This document shows, in pieces, positions 1 through 7,462 of a stretch of 32,208 bases of DNA (position 1 is its first letter; each line of letters starts with the position of its first letter). The notes under the pieces were generated by a model, which did no database searches, had not been told where the DNA came from, and worked only from the letters and a program-made list of their open reading frames with translations. Source of the DNA: Sphingomonas gilva (lineage in GTDB: Bacteria > Pseudomonadota > Alphaproteobacteria > Sphingomonadales > Sphingomonadaceae); contig NZ_QWLV01000011.1 in NCBI RefSeq assembly GCF_003515075.1, positions 1-32,208 of the forward strand. Reading direction: 5' to 3'. Made by a program: the position numbers and the translations under genes.

Positions 1-137
1 CCAACCTCGACACCTTCTCCAACAACGATATCGACAAGCTCGTCCGCCGCTACAACAATACACCCCGCAAATGCCTCGGCTTCCAAACCCCAGCCGAAGC
101 CTTCCTCCAACCGTTGCACTTCAAATGCGAATCCACA
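1..137 (+). mobile_element. Right end of an IS30-family insertion sequence (truncated by window start)
   Basis: Positions 113-137 read in reverse complement resemble the left IS end at 32093-32117: about 18 of 25 positions agree, including an exact shared GAAGTGCAAC core. This is the imperfect terminal inverted repeat expected of an IS30-type element. The outer boundary is put at 137 because the next bases belong to a palindromic repeat that also occurs at 4076 and 14398. The boundary may be off by a few bases. Only the 3' end of the element is present. Confidence 0.8.
3..137 (+). CDS. IS30-family transposase, C-terminal fragment
   Basis: The frame from base 3 gives the typical C-terminal end of IS30 transposases: a segment around VRRYNNTPRKCLGFQTPAEAF that includes the conserved YNN-PRK-LG--TP-E motif after the catalytic DDE core, ending LHFKCEST. 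The N-terminal DNA-binding part and most of the catalytic domain lie outside the window. The frame has no stop inside the element and stays open into flanking DNA as far as 908, so the normal stop is absent or is supplied by the target site. The matching 5' end of such a gene is at the other end of the window (32137). Confidence 0.85.
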
Positions 138-228
138 GGGGGACCATGCGTAGCATGGTGGAGGGGGCTTGCCGCCAACGCGACGCTCGCGGCTATTCCC
201 CCTCCCCAGACAAGCTGGGGGAGGATCT
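138..228. repeat. Palindromic intergenic repeat (type A, copy 1), interrupted by IS30
   Basis: The stretch starts with a GGGGG run and an ACCATGC-GTA-GCATGGT hairpin (143-159), followed by GGAGGGGG. Its other arm, CCCCAGACAAGCTGGGG, is at about 204-220. The same layout occurs at 4076-4129 and 14398-14451. Compared with those copies, the arm that should lie left of the hairpin is missing and is replaced by the IS end, so the IS appears to have inserted into this repeat. Confidence 0.75.
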
Positions 229-229
229 C

Positions 230-1003
230 TCAAACAAACAGCGCGACGCTCTGCATCTGGGTGGCGATCGGCTCGCCATCGGCGTTCCAGATCGCCATCG
301 TCTGGCTCGAACAGCCGTTGGCGGCATATTCGGAAACGGCCCGCAACAGCCACCAGCCGTCGCGCGTCCTGGGCTCGGGCGTCAGCAGGTTGCACAGCCA
401 TGTCATCGAGGAGACCGGCGCGGGGCCGCCGATCAGCTTGAACGCCGCCGGCGGCAGCGCATCGGCGACCGCGATCAAATGCACCATCGGGTCAAGCCCT
501 TCGCGCTCGTCCAGCCGCACCCAGCGCAGCCATTCGGATTTGCCGCGCGCGTCGCTGCGGTCGTCGACCAGCTCGAAATTGTGGATGAAGAAGTCCTTGG
601 GTCCCTTGTACGTCACCGTATCGGGGTCCGGCAGGGGGAAGTCTGGCGCGGGCGCCTCCTTGTGCGCGACCTTCGACTCCATGTCGCGGACGAAGACGAA
701 AGTCGCGGCCAGGCCAAGCCCCGCCTCGCTTGTCACATCGGCCTGCACCCAGGCCGCATTCTTGCCCCGGCGGAGCAGACGGGCGGTGACATCGACTCCA
801 CCCGCCAGCGGACCGACGAACGACACCTGCGCCGATCGAAGCGGCGGCAGATCGGGTGTCAATTGCTGCGCAGCATGCAGCGCCATCGCCGAAGATACGC
901 CGCCATAAGCGGTGCGCCCCTGCATCCAGCTTGCCGGAATCTCCATCCGAAGGCCATTCTCCATCGGGGTCGCGGCAGCGAGAATCTCGGGCAGGCTGGT
1001 CAT
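230..1003 (-). CDS. Acyl-CoA thioesterase-family protein (TesB-like double hotdog)
   Basis: The 257-residue protein starts MTSLPEILAAATPMENG. The N-terminal half carries GRTAYGGVSSAMALHAAQ and VSFVGPLAGGVDVTARLLRRGKN, and the C-terminal half carries a second hotdog-like segment ending in SSQTMAIWNADGEPIATQMQ. This is the pattern of bacterial TesB-like thioesterases that hydrolyse acyl-CoA to acid and CoA. The ATG at 1003 overlaps the TGA of the upstream acyl-CoA synthetase by 4 bases (ATGA), so the two are probably translationally coupled. A longer upstream reading exists but is only a shadow of the synthetase gene. The substrate cannot be told from the sequence. Confidence 0.85.
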   Translation of the reverse strand: MTSLPEILAAATPMENGLRMEIPASWMQGRTAYGGVSSAMALHAAQQLTPDLPPLRSAQVSFVGPLAGGVDVTARLLRRGKNAAWVQADVTSEAGLGLAATFVFVRDMESKVAHKEAPAPDFPLPDPDTVTYKGPKDFFIHNFELVDDRSDARGKSEWLRWVRLDEREGLDPMVHLIAVADALPPAAFKLIGGPAPVSSMTWLCNLLTPEPRTRDGWWLLRAVSEYAANGCSSQTMAIWNADGEPIATQMQSVALFV

Positions 1004-2535
1004 GCGGTCTCCTTCAACCGGTCGCGCAACTCGCGCTTCAGCACCTTGCCGATTGCGCTCCTCGGCAGCTGGTCGATCGGGTGCAGCCCGGACAGCCGCT
1101 GGGTCTTGCCGAGCCTGGCGTTGGTCGCGGCGAGGATATCGGCGGCGGATGTCGCGTCGCGCGGCACATAGAAGCCGACGGGCGTCTCGCCCCATGCTTC
1201 GCTCGGCACGCCGATCACGCTGCAGTCGGCGACCGCCGGATGCTGCGCCAGCACCGCCTCCAGATCGCTCGGATAGATGTTGAATCCGCCCGAGATGATC
1301 AGATCCTTCTTGCGGTCGAGCAGCGTCAGGAAACCGTCCGCGTCGAACCGACCGACATCGCCGTGGCGGATGAAGCGATTGCCCTCGGCGTCGAACCATG
1401 CCGCTTCGTCAGTCGCGTCCTTGCGGCCGTGATAGCCGCTCATCATCGCCGGGGAACGGCCGACGACCTCGCCCATCTCGCCCTGCGGCACTTCCTTGCC
1501 GTCGTCGTCGATCAGGCGGATGTCGTGCCCTTCTACCGGGCGCCCGACGGTGTGCAGCTTGTCGGGAAACTGGTTGCAGACCAGCGCGCAGGTGCCGCCG
1601 CCCTCGGTCATCCCGTAATATTCGACCAGCAGCCCCGGCCAACGCGCCACGACATCGGCCTTGAGCGCCGCGGAGAAGGGGGCGGAGGTGCAGGTCTTGA
1701 GGCGAAAGCTCGTCAGGTCGAAGCGGTCGAACTCGGGATCGGCCATGATGCGGCTGTATTGGACGGGCACCAGCATCGCGTGCGTCGCGCGCCAGCGTTC
1801 GGCGCTTTCCAGAAACGCCCGCGCATCGAACTTGCCCATCAGCACCGCCGTGCCGCCCCAAGCGAGCGTCGGGAAGAAGCTGACCAAAGTCGTGTTCGAA
1901 TAGAGCGGCGTCGCGATCATCGTCACCGCGGTGTCGAAGCCGGCAGCGGCGTTTCGCGCGACATGCGCCCAGCGCATCCGGTGCGGCTGGACGATGCCCT
2001 TGGGCGTGCCGGTGGTGCCGCTCGAATAGATGATGTTGAACGGATCGTCGGGGCCGATCTCGACCGGCGCGGGTGCCGTATCCTGCACCGGCAGCCAATC
2101 CGCCCAGCGCGGCGCTGCGCTGTCGTCGAGGCGGATCACCCGCGCACCGATCGGCTGCCCCTCCAGCGCGGCGGCATTGTCCGCATCGACGAACACGATC
2201 CGCGCGCCGCAGTCGCCGATCATCGCCGCCAGGCTCTCGGGCGTTGAGGACGGAGCGAGCGGGGCTGCCGCGGCGCCGGCGCGCAGGATCCCTAGGAAAG
2301 CGACCGCATAAGGGATCGACGTGGCGGAGACGATCGCCACGGCCTCGCCCGGGCGGATGCCGTCGCGCTGCAGCCCGGCGGCGACGCGATCCATCTCGCG
2401 ATTTAGCCGGCGATAGGTCATGCTCGCGCCGTCCATCGCCAGCGCGACCGCATCGGGGCGCTCGACGGCATGGAGCCTGATCAGGCTGGGAATCGTACCG
2501 AATGCGCCTTCCAGGATTTCGCGTGCCGTGTTCAT
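1000..2535 (-). CDS. AMP-dependent acyl-CoA synthetase/ligase
   Basis: This is a 511-residue class I adenylate-forming enzyme that activates a carboxylic acid to acyl-AMP and then acyl-CoA. It shows the P-loop SSGTTGTPKG (171-180), the YGMTEGGG motif (307-314), HGD (391-393), the hinge/A8 stretch DRKKDLIISGGFNIYP (407-422), and the C-terminal catalytic Lys in SAIGK (493-497). Length and motif order are normal for the family. It is the first gene of a two-gene unit with the thioesterase and is divergent from the GST gene at 2601. The 65-bp gap must hold both promoters. Fatty, aryl or other acids are all possible substrates. Confidence 0.93.
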   Translation of the reverse strand: MNTAREILEGAFGTIPSLIRLHAVERPDAVALAMDGASMTYRRLNREMDRVAAGLQRDGIRPGEAVAIVSATSIPYAVAFLGILRAGAAAAPLAPSSTPESLAAMIGDCGARIVFVDADNAAALEGQPIGARVIRLDDSAAPRWADWLPVQDTAPAPVEIGPDDPFNIIYSSGTTGTPKGIVQPHRMRWAHVARNAAAGFDTAVTMIATPLYSNTTLVSFFPTLAWGGTAVLMGKFDARAFLESAERWRATHAMLVPVQYSRIMADPEFDRFDLTSFRLKTCTSAPFSAALKADVVARWPGLLVEYYGMTEGGGTCALVCNQFPDKLHTVGRPVEGHDIRLIDDDGKEVPQGEMGEVVGRSPAMMSGYHGRKDATDEAAWFDAEGNRFIRHGDVGRFDADGFLTLLDRKKDLIISGGFNIYPSDLEAVLAQHPAVADCSVIGVPSEAWGETPVGFYVPRDATSAADILAATNARLGKTQRLSGLHPIDQLPRSAIGKVLKRELRDRLKETA

Positions 2536-2600
2536 GGCGGAATGGGTAGATTGCGTCCGGGCAAAATGCCATACGCATTTTTCGAAAACGGGGAGAGACT

Positions 2601-3215
2601 ATGCTGTTCTATGACGCGCCCAATCCCGCGCCGAATCCGCGCCGCGTGCGCATCTATCTCGCCGAACGCGGGATCGAGGTGCCGATGAAGCCGCTCTCGA
2701 TTCCCGCGCGTGAGCAGAAATCGCCGGAGTTCACGGCGATCAACCCGCTCGGCCAGGTACCGACCCTGGTGCTCGACGATGGAACCGCGATTACGGAAAG
2801 CGTCTCGATTTGCCGCTGGTTCGAGGCAGAGCATGGGCAGTCGCCGCTGTTCGGCCGGACGCCTACCGAAATCGCGCTGATCGACATGCATCTGCGTCGC
2901 GCCGAAATGGTGTTGATGACCCCTGTCGGCATGGTCTGGGCGCACACCCATCCTTTCACCGCGAAGGCCGTCGTGCCGCAATACAAGGATTTCGGCGAGA
3001 GCAACCGCGCCAAGGTGGCGAGCGCGATGGGATTCTTCGACCGGCAGCTCCAGGGGCGAGAATGGCTGGCGAGCGAGGATTATTCGATGGCCGATATCGT
3101 GCTGCTCACGACGATCGATTTCGCCGGCTTCATCGGCATCGAGATGCCCGAGGATGCCGCGAACCTGCGCGCCTGGCACGCCCGCGCCTCCGCCCGGCCG
3201 AGTGCGCGGGCATGA
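2601..3215 (+). CDS. Glutathione S-transferase family protein
   Basis: The 204-residue protein has a thioredoxin-like N-terminal domain with the cis-proline in QVPTLVLDDG (Pro54) and the glutathione-contacting ES pair in AITESVSICRWFE (66-67). An all-helical C-terminal domain contains EDYSMADIVLLTTIDF, the N-capping-box region. It probably conjugates or isomerises an electrophilic substrate using glutathione. A GGGGAGAG ribosome-binding site sits 4-10 bases before the ATG. Its TGA overlaps the ATG of the next gene (ATGA at 3212-3215), so it is coupled to the SDR dehydrogenase. The subclass is not assignable by eye. Confidence 0.92.
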   Translation: MLFYDAPNPAPNPRRVRIYLAERGIEVPMKPLSIPAREQKSPEFTAINPLGQVPTLVLDDGTAITESVSICRWFEAEHGQSPLFGRTPTEIALIDMHLRRAEMVLMTPVGMVWAHTHPFTAKAVVPQYKDFGESNRAKVASAMGFFDRQLQGREWLASEDYSMADIVLLTTIDFAGFIGIEMPEDAANLRAWHARASARPSARA

Positions 3216-3997
3216 AGGGCCGCGTCGCGATCGTCACCGGCGGCGGCACCGGCATCGGCGCGGCGATCGTGCGCCGGCTGGCCGGTCAGGGTGTGCGCTG
3301 CGTGATCAACTATGCCTCCAGCCGCGACGACGCCGAGGCGCTGGCGGCGGAGGTGGGCGAAGGCGCGATCGCGGTGCAGGCGGATATCGTCGACGACGCC
3401 GCCTGCCGCGATCTGGCGCGGGCCGCGACCGACGCGTTCGGGCGGATCGATTTCCTCGTCAACAACGCGGGGCGGACCAAGTTCGCCAACCACGAGGATC
3501 TGGAGGCGCTCAGCGCCGAGGATTTCGTCGACATCTACAAGCTCAACGTGATCGCCGCATTCCAGATGATCCGCGCCTGCGCCCCGGCGATGCGCGAAGG
3601 CGACGCATCGGCGGTGGTCAACATCGCCAGCGTCGCGGGCGAGTTCGGCATGGGGTCGTCGGCCGCCTATGCCGCGTCGAAGGGGGCGCTCAGCACGCTG
3701 ACACTCAGCATGGCGCGCGTGCTGGCGCCTGCGATCCGGGTCAACGCAGTCGCGCCCGGCTATGTCGGCACCGGCTGGTTCGAAAAGCGGCTGGGCGCGG
3801 AAGGCTTCGCCAAGCTCAACCAGCGCATCGCCGCCTCGGTGCCGATGGGCCTCGCGACAATGGCGGAGGACGTCGCCGCGCCGGTCGTCTCGCTGCTCGA
3901 TCCAGCAATGCGCGCGGTAACGGGCGAGATCCTGCTGGTCGATGCCGGCTCGCACCTCGATGTCGGATTGAGCCGACGGCCGGGAAAGGACAACTAA
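3212..3997 (+). CDS. SDR-family NAD(P)-dependent oxidoreductase
   Basis: This is a classical short-chain dehydrogenase of 261 residues. It has the Rossmann motif TGGGTGIG (9-16), NNAG (84-87), the catalytic Ser140 in VVNIAS and the YAASK active-site motif (Tyr153, Lys157), followed by the usual RVNAVAPGYVGT. It is expected to oxidise or reduce an alcohol/ketone with NAD(P)(H). The start was chosen at the ATGA overlap with the GST gene; a longer reading upstream is only a shadow of that gene. Pairing with a GST and proximity to an acyl-CoA ligase suggest a small catabolic or detoxification module, which is inference. Confidence 0.93.
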   Translation: MKGRVAIVTGGGTGIGAAIVRRLAGQGVRCVINYASSRDDAEALAAEVGEGAIAVQADIVDDAACRDLARAATDAFGRIDFLVNNAGRTKFANHEDLEALSAEDFVDIYKLNVIAAFQMIRACAPAMREGDASAVVNIASVAGEFGMGSSAAYAASKGALSTLTLSMARVLAPAIRVNAVAPGYVGTGWFEKRLGAEGFAKLNQRIAASVPMGLATMAEDVAAPVVSLLDPAMRAVTGEILLVDAGSHLDVGLSRRPGKDN

Positions 3998-3998
3998 A

Positions 3999-4131
3999 TC
4001 CTCCCTCGCGAAGCGGGGGAGGGGGACTGCCGAAGGCGGGAGGGAGGCGGCTACACACGATGCGCTCCTGGCGCTCCCCCTCTACCACGCTACGCGTGGT
4101 CCCCCTCCCCCAGACAAGCTGGGGGAGGAAC
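3999..4131. repeat. Compound palindromic repeats between convergent genes (type A copy 2 plus another GC-rich unit)
   Basis: 4001-4053 is a purine/pyrimidine-rich repeat unit (CTCCCTCGCGAAGCGGGGG and what follows). 4076-4129 is type A copy 2, with hairpin ACCACGC-TAC-GCGTGGT at 4084-4100 and a second hairpin built on CCCCCAGACAAGCTGGGGG ending near 4125. The stretch fills the gap between the SDR gene (+) and yfcG (-). It could serve as a bidirectional transcription barrier, but no T-run is present. Confidence 0.7.
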
Positions 4132-4136
4132 AAGTA

Positions 4137-4835
4137 TCACCGCCCCGTCGCCGCGGTCTGGCCGAACAGGACCTTCTTGGCCTCTTCGCTCATCGGCCGG
4201 CTGCTGTCGTTGACGGCCTTGCCCTTCTCATAGGCGCGGATCGTCGCGGGGCGTTCGCGGATTGCCTCGAACCAGCGCTTGAGGTTGGGGAAGTCCTCCA
4301 GCCGCTGCCCCTGCGCCTCGTGCGGCACGATCCAGGGATAGCAGGCCATGTCGGCGATCGAATAATCGCCGGCGATGAACTCGCGCCCCGCCAGGCGCCG
4401 GTCGAGCACGCCGTAAAGCCGGTTGGTCTCGTTGACGTAGCGGTTGATGGCGTACTCGATCTTCTCGGGCGCATAACGGTTGAAATGATGGTTCTGCCCC
4501 AGCATCGGGCCGAGCCCGCCCATCTGCCACATCAGCCATTCGGTGATCGCGATCCGTTCGCGCTGGTTCGCGCCGACGAAGCGGCCGGTCTTGTTGCCGA
4601 GATAGATCAGGATCGCGCCGCTTTCGAACACGCTGATCGGTTCGCCGCCGTCGGCGGGTGCATGGTCGACGATCGCCGGCATCCGGTTGTTGGGCGCGAT
4701 CTTCAGGAAATCGGGCGCGAACTGCTCGCCTGTGCCGATGTTGACCGGGACGATGCGGTAATCGAGCCCCGCCTCTTCCAGGAACAGCGTGATCTTGTGC
4801 CCGTTGGGCGTCGGCCAATAATGCAGATCGATCAT
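4137..4835 (-). CDS. yfcG: Glutathione S-transferase, YfcG-type disulfide-bond oxidoreductase
   Basis: The 232-residue protein matches the E. coli YfcG/Nu-class pattern closely. It has the N-terminal PTPNGHKITLFLEEAGLDY with its active-site Thr/Asn region, then APNNRMPAIVDH with the cis-proline, GGEPISVFESGAILIYL with the ES pair, and the hallmark GGLGPMLGQNHHFNRYAPE. Members bind two glutathione molecules and reduce disulfides; they have weak transferase activity. The C-terminus is slightly longer than in E. coli. The gene stands alone, convergent with the SDR gene. Confidence 0.92.
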   Translation of the reverse strand: MIDLHYWPTPNGHKITLFLEEAGLDYRIVPVNIGTGEQFAPDFLKIAPNNRMPAIVDHAPADGGEPISVFESGAILIYLGNKTGRFVGANQRERIAITEWLMWQMGGLGPMLGQNHHFNRYAPEKIEYAINRYVNETNRLYGVLDRRLAGREFIAGDYSIADMACYPWIVPHEAQGQRLEDFPNLKRWFEAIRERPATIRAYEKGKAVNDSSRPMSEEAKKVLFGQTAATGR

Positions 4836-4903
4836 GCGTCACTCCCGAATTGATCAAGCTCGGCAAGTGGGCATCGCCACCGCTTGGGGCAAGAAGGCGA
4901 GGG

Positions 4904-5266
4904 TCAGAGCGCGATCAGCCTGTCGTCGCCAAGGCTCGCGATCAGGCCGACCAGCCCGCCCGTCTCCACCCGCGGATCGAGCGCTTCGGCATCGTGATCC
5001 CCCAGCGCCAGCCCGGTCTGGCAGGCGATCAGCGTGACGCCCATCGACAGCGCCACCTCGAACAGACCGGCCAGGTCGGGCAATCCCTTGGCGCGATAAT
5101 CCGCGTCGGCGGCGTCGGCGATCGGGCGGCACAGCATCGCAACCGCGGCTTCGTGCAGATAGATGCGCCCGCGCTGGCCCAGCGCCGCCGTTGCGGTGAC
5201 GATGGTCAGCGCGGCGCGCAGGGCGGGCGGATCGTCGCGGATGAGGATGATGGTGATGCCGCTCAT
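4904..5266 (-). CDS. DsrE-family protein
   Basis: This is a small 120-residue alpha/beta protein. It opens MSGITIILIRDDPPALRAALTIVTATAALG and contains GLPDLAGLFEVALSMGVTLIACQTG, with Cys82 at the position of the conserved persulfide-forming cysteine in DsrE/DsrF/TusD-like proteins. Such proteins accept or relay sulfane sulfur, or act as small soluble subunits of unknown role. The ATG overlaps the TGA of the ThiF/MoeB-like gene (ATGA at 5266-5263). A link to the upstream E1-like enzyme in sulfur transfer is inferred from this coupling only. Confidence 0.82.
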   Translation of the reverse strand: MSGITIILIRDDPPALRAALTIVTATAALGQRGRIYLHEAAVAMLCRPIADAADADYRAKGLPDLAGLFEVALSMGVTLIACQTGLALGDHDAEALDPRVETGGLVGLIASLGDDRLIAL

Positions 5267-6021
5267 CGCCCGCAGGCGGCGCAGGCGGGGTCCTTGGCGA
5301 GCGTCAGCGTGCGTGCGCGCAGCGACAGCGCGTCGAACAGCAGCAGTTTGCCGGCCGCGTCCTCGCCGAAGGCGGTGATCGCGCGGACGGCCTCCATCGC
5401 CGCGAGGCTTCCCATCACGCCGGTCAGCGCGCCGAGCACGCCCTGTTCGGCGCAACTGACCTCGGCGAGACCGGGATCGGCGCCGACGAGGCAGCGATAG
5501 CAAGGCGCGTCCGGCTCCCAGCCGCGATAGGTGGCGAGCTGGCCTTCGAACCGGCCGACAGCGGCGGAGACCAGCGGCACCTTCGCGGCGAGCGCGGCGT
5601 CTGCGACCAGCAGCCGCGTCGCGAAGCTGTCCGATCCGTCGACGACGACATTCGCCCCCTGCACGAAATCGCCGGCGTTGTGCGCCTCGATCCGCTCGGG
5701 CCACAGCTCGGTCGCGACATGCGGGTTGAGATGGTGGACGGCCTCCGCCGCGACCTCGCACTTGCCGCGGCCGACATCCTGCGTGCCGAACAGGGTCTGC
5801 CGCTGGAGGTTTGACAGCGCGACCTCGTCATCATCGGCGATGCGCAAACGCCCGACCCCCGCGGCGGCGAGATACTGGATCGCGGGCGATCCGATGCCGC
5901 CCGCCCCGACGATCGCCACCGTCGCCGCGCGCAGCTTCACCTGACCCAGCCCGCCGATCTCGGGCAGCACGATATGACGGGCGTAACGCTCCAGCTCGGC
6001 GTCGCTGGGTTCGGCGATCAT
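5263..6021 (-). CDS. ThiF/MoeB/HesA-family E1-like adenylyltransferase
   Basis: This 252-residue protein is of MoeB/ThiF type, which adenylates the C-terminal glycine of a small sulfur-carrier protein such as MoaD or ThiS. It shows RYARHIVLPEIGG (13-24), the nucleotide loop GAGGIGS (39-45), NLQRQTLF (71-78) with the arginine used in adenylation, DGSDSF (128-133), and the zinc tetrad C174-x2-C177 and C247-x2-C250. Start at 6021 gives the canonical N-terminus; the longer reading upstream only overlaps DUF29. It begins 4 bases after the DUF29 stop and overlaps DsrE. MoeB versus ThiF cannot be decided, because no moaD or thiS is nearby. Confidence 0.9.
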   Translation of the reverse strand: MIAEPSDAELERYARHIVLPEIGGLGQVKLRAATVAIVGAGGIGSPAIQYLAAAGVGRLRIADDDEVALSNLQRQTLFGTQDVGRGKCEVAAEAVHHLNPHVATELWPERIEAHNAGDFVQGANVVVDGSDSFATRLLVADAALAAKVPLVSAAVGRFEGQLATYRGWEPDAPCYRCLVGADPGLAEVSCAEQGVLGALTGVMGSLAAMEAVRAITAFGEDAAGKLLLFDALSLRARTLTLAKDPACAACGR

Positions 6022-6025
6022 GGAT

Positions 6026-6484
6026 TCAGAGCTCGAACGGCGCTCGTATTCTTTCCCATGAAGGCGGTGTTTCGGGAAAGGTTTCCGGCAGAAATCCGGT
6101 TTCCTGCGCGGCTTCATACCGTGCCTGCCTGTAAGCTTCCGCCACGATCTCATCGAGACTCGATTTCAGGCCGGGATTTGCCGCCAGGAGACGATCGAAA
6201 CGGCGAAGATGTTCCCGGATCGAGCTCGACCAGGATCGCGTGCGGAGCATCGGCTGATGTTCCCATTTCAGAAGATGCAGCAGCACGATCCGCAACGCCG
6301 ATTCGGTCGCGTTGTATTCCCGTCTGCCCATGCTCTCGATTTCCTCGGCGATATTGTCCCAGTCGAGCGCATTGGTCTGGCGGGCGCGAAGTAAGGTCGC
6401 TTGGCGCATTGCCCAGCCATAGCCGTCGTCGTCATAGGTCGGCTCGTTGCGCTCGAACGTCGCGGCGGAAGCGGGCTTGTTCAT
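6026..6484 (-). CDS. DUF29 domain-containing protein
   Basis: This 152-residue protein has the DUF29 layout: a Tyr-rich start ([19 protein letters not shown]), [14 protein letters not shown], then a helical [15 protein letters not shown] and [17 protein letters not shown]. The function of DUF29 is unknown. The gene is locked into its neighbours: its ATG overlaps the dut stop (ATGA at 6484-6481) and its stop is 4 bases from the E1-like gene. DUF29 genes are often multicopy and mobile in cyanobacteria; here the position inside a housekeeping operon argues for stable retention. Confidence 0.88.
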   Translation of the reverse strand: MNKPASAATFERNEPTYDDDGYGWAMRQATLLRARQTNALDWDNIAEEIESMGRREYNATESALRIVLLHLLKWEHQPMLRTRSWSSSIREHLRRFDRLLAANPGLKSSLDEIVAEAYRQARYEAAQETGFLPETFPETPPSWERIRAPFEL

Positions 6485-6969
6485 GACGCGCTGGATACCA
6501 CGGAAACCCCGTCAACGGAATTGATGCCTGTCGATCCGAAACCGCCCGCGCCGCGTTCAGTATCGTCAAGATCGGCGACCTCGGTCAGCCCGGCGCGCAG
6601 CACCGGCGCGGGGACGATCTGGGCGATGCGGTCGCCGCGGGCGATGGGGAAGGGCGCGTCGCCCAGATTGGCGAGGATCACCTTCACCTCGCCGCGATAG
6701 TCGCTGTCGATCGTGCCGGGCGTGTTTAGGCAGGTGACGCCGTGCTTGAGCGCCAGGCCCGAGCGCGGCCGCACCTGGACTTCATAGCCGTCGGGAATCG
6801 CGATGGCGAAACCGGTGGCGACGGCGTGGCGCGCGCCGGGGGCGAGCGTCAGCTCCTCGGCCGCGACCACGTCCATGCCGGCCGCGCCGCTGGTGGCGTA
6901 GGCGGGAAGAGGCAGGTCCTGCCCGTGCGGCAGGCGCTTGATCAGGATGGCGATGGAGGCGTTGGTCAT
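6481..6969 (-). CDS. dut: Deoxyuridine 5'-triphosphate nucleotidohydrolase (dUTPase)
   Basis: This is a trimeric-type dUTPase that converts dUTP to dUMP and pyrophosphate, which limits uracil incorporation and feeds dTMP synthesis. All five motifs are visible in its 162 residues: [31 protein letters not shown] (with the catalytic Asp), GDRIAQIV and the C-terminal arm [10 protein letters not shown]. About 14 residues follow motif 5 ([14 protein letters not shown]), a slightly longer tail than usual. An AAGGAGG ribosome-binding site precedes the ATG. It starts a tightly coupled dut-DUF29-E1-DsrE unit. Confidence 0.97.
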   Translation of the reverse strand: MTNASIAILIKRLPHGQDLPLPAYATSGAAGMDVVAAEELTLAPGARHAVATGFAIAIPDGYEVQVRPRSGLALKHGVTCLNTPGTIDSDYRGEVKVILANLGDAPFPIARGDRIAQIVPAPVLRAGLTEVADLDDTERGAGGFGSTGINSVDGVSVVSSAS

Positions 6970-7015
6970 CGCGCCTCCTTACCGCCGCCGAACGAATTGT
7001 CGAACGCCGATCGCC

Positions 7016-7399
7016 TCAATCGTTGAAGACCGCCGCGATCTTGTTTCCGGTCGGGTCGCGCATATAGGCCGCGTACCATTTCGGTCCGAAATCGGGCCGG
7101 GGCCCCGGCGCGCCCTCGTCGCTGCCGCCATGCGCCATCGCCGCGGCGTGGAACGCATCGACCTCATCATGCGAAGCCGCGGCGAAAGCCACCATCGTGC
7201 CGTTGCCCGCGCTCGCCGGATTGCCATCGAACGGCTGGCAGACCCACAGGGTCAGGCCTTTCCCCTCGCCGCCTGCCGAATAGGCGCGCCAACCCGGAAA
7301 GCTCATGTGTGAAGACCAGCCGATGGTGCCCAGCACGGCATCGTAAAAGGCGTTCGAGCGATCGGCGTCGATCGCGCCGAGGGTGACGTAGCAATCCAT
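7016..7399 (-). CDS. VOC-family (glyoxalase/dioxygenase fold) protein
   Basis: The 127-residue protein has the single-domain vicinal-oxygen-chelate pattern. It opens YVTLGAIDADRSNAFYDAVLG, has a central GNGTMVAFAAASHDEVDAFHAAAMAHGG, and ends with YAAYMRDPTGNKIAAVFN, where the DP-GN-I-AV ending is characteristic. Substrate and metal use are unknown; relatives include glyoxalase-like and bleomycin-resistance-like proteins. A strong AGGAGG site lies 5 bases before the ATG. It sits between coaBC and dut on the same strand, with a 46-base gap to dut. Confidence 0.88.
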   Translation of the reverse strand: MDCYVTLGAIDADRSNAFYDAVLGTIGWSSHMSFPGWRAYSAGGEGKGLTLWVCQPFDGNPASAGNGTMVAFAAASHDEVDAFHAAAMAHGGSDEGAPGPRPDFGPKWYAAYMRDPTGNKIAAVFND

Positions 7400-7462
7400 C
7401 CCATCCTCCTGTTCCCCATTCCATGGATGGCAGATAGGTTGGAACAGATCAAGAACAATCGT

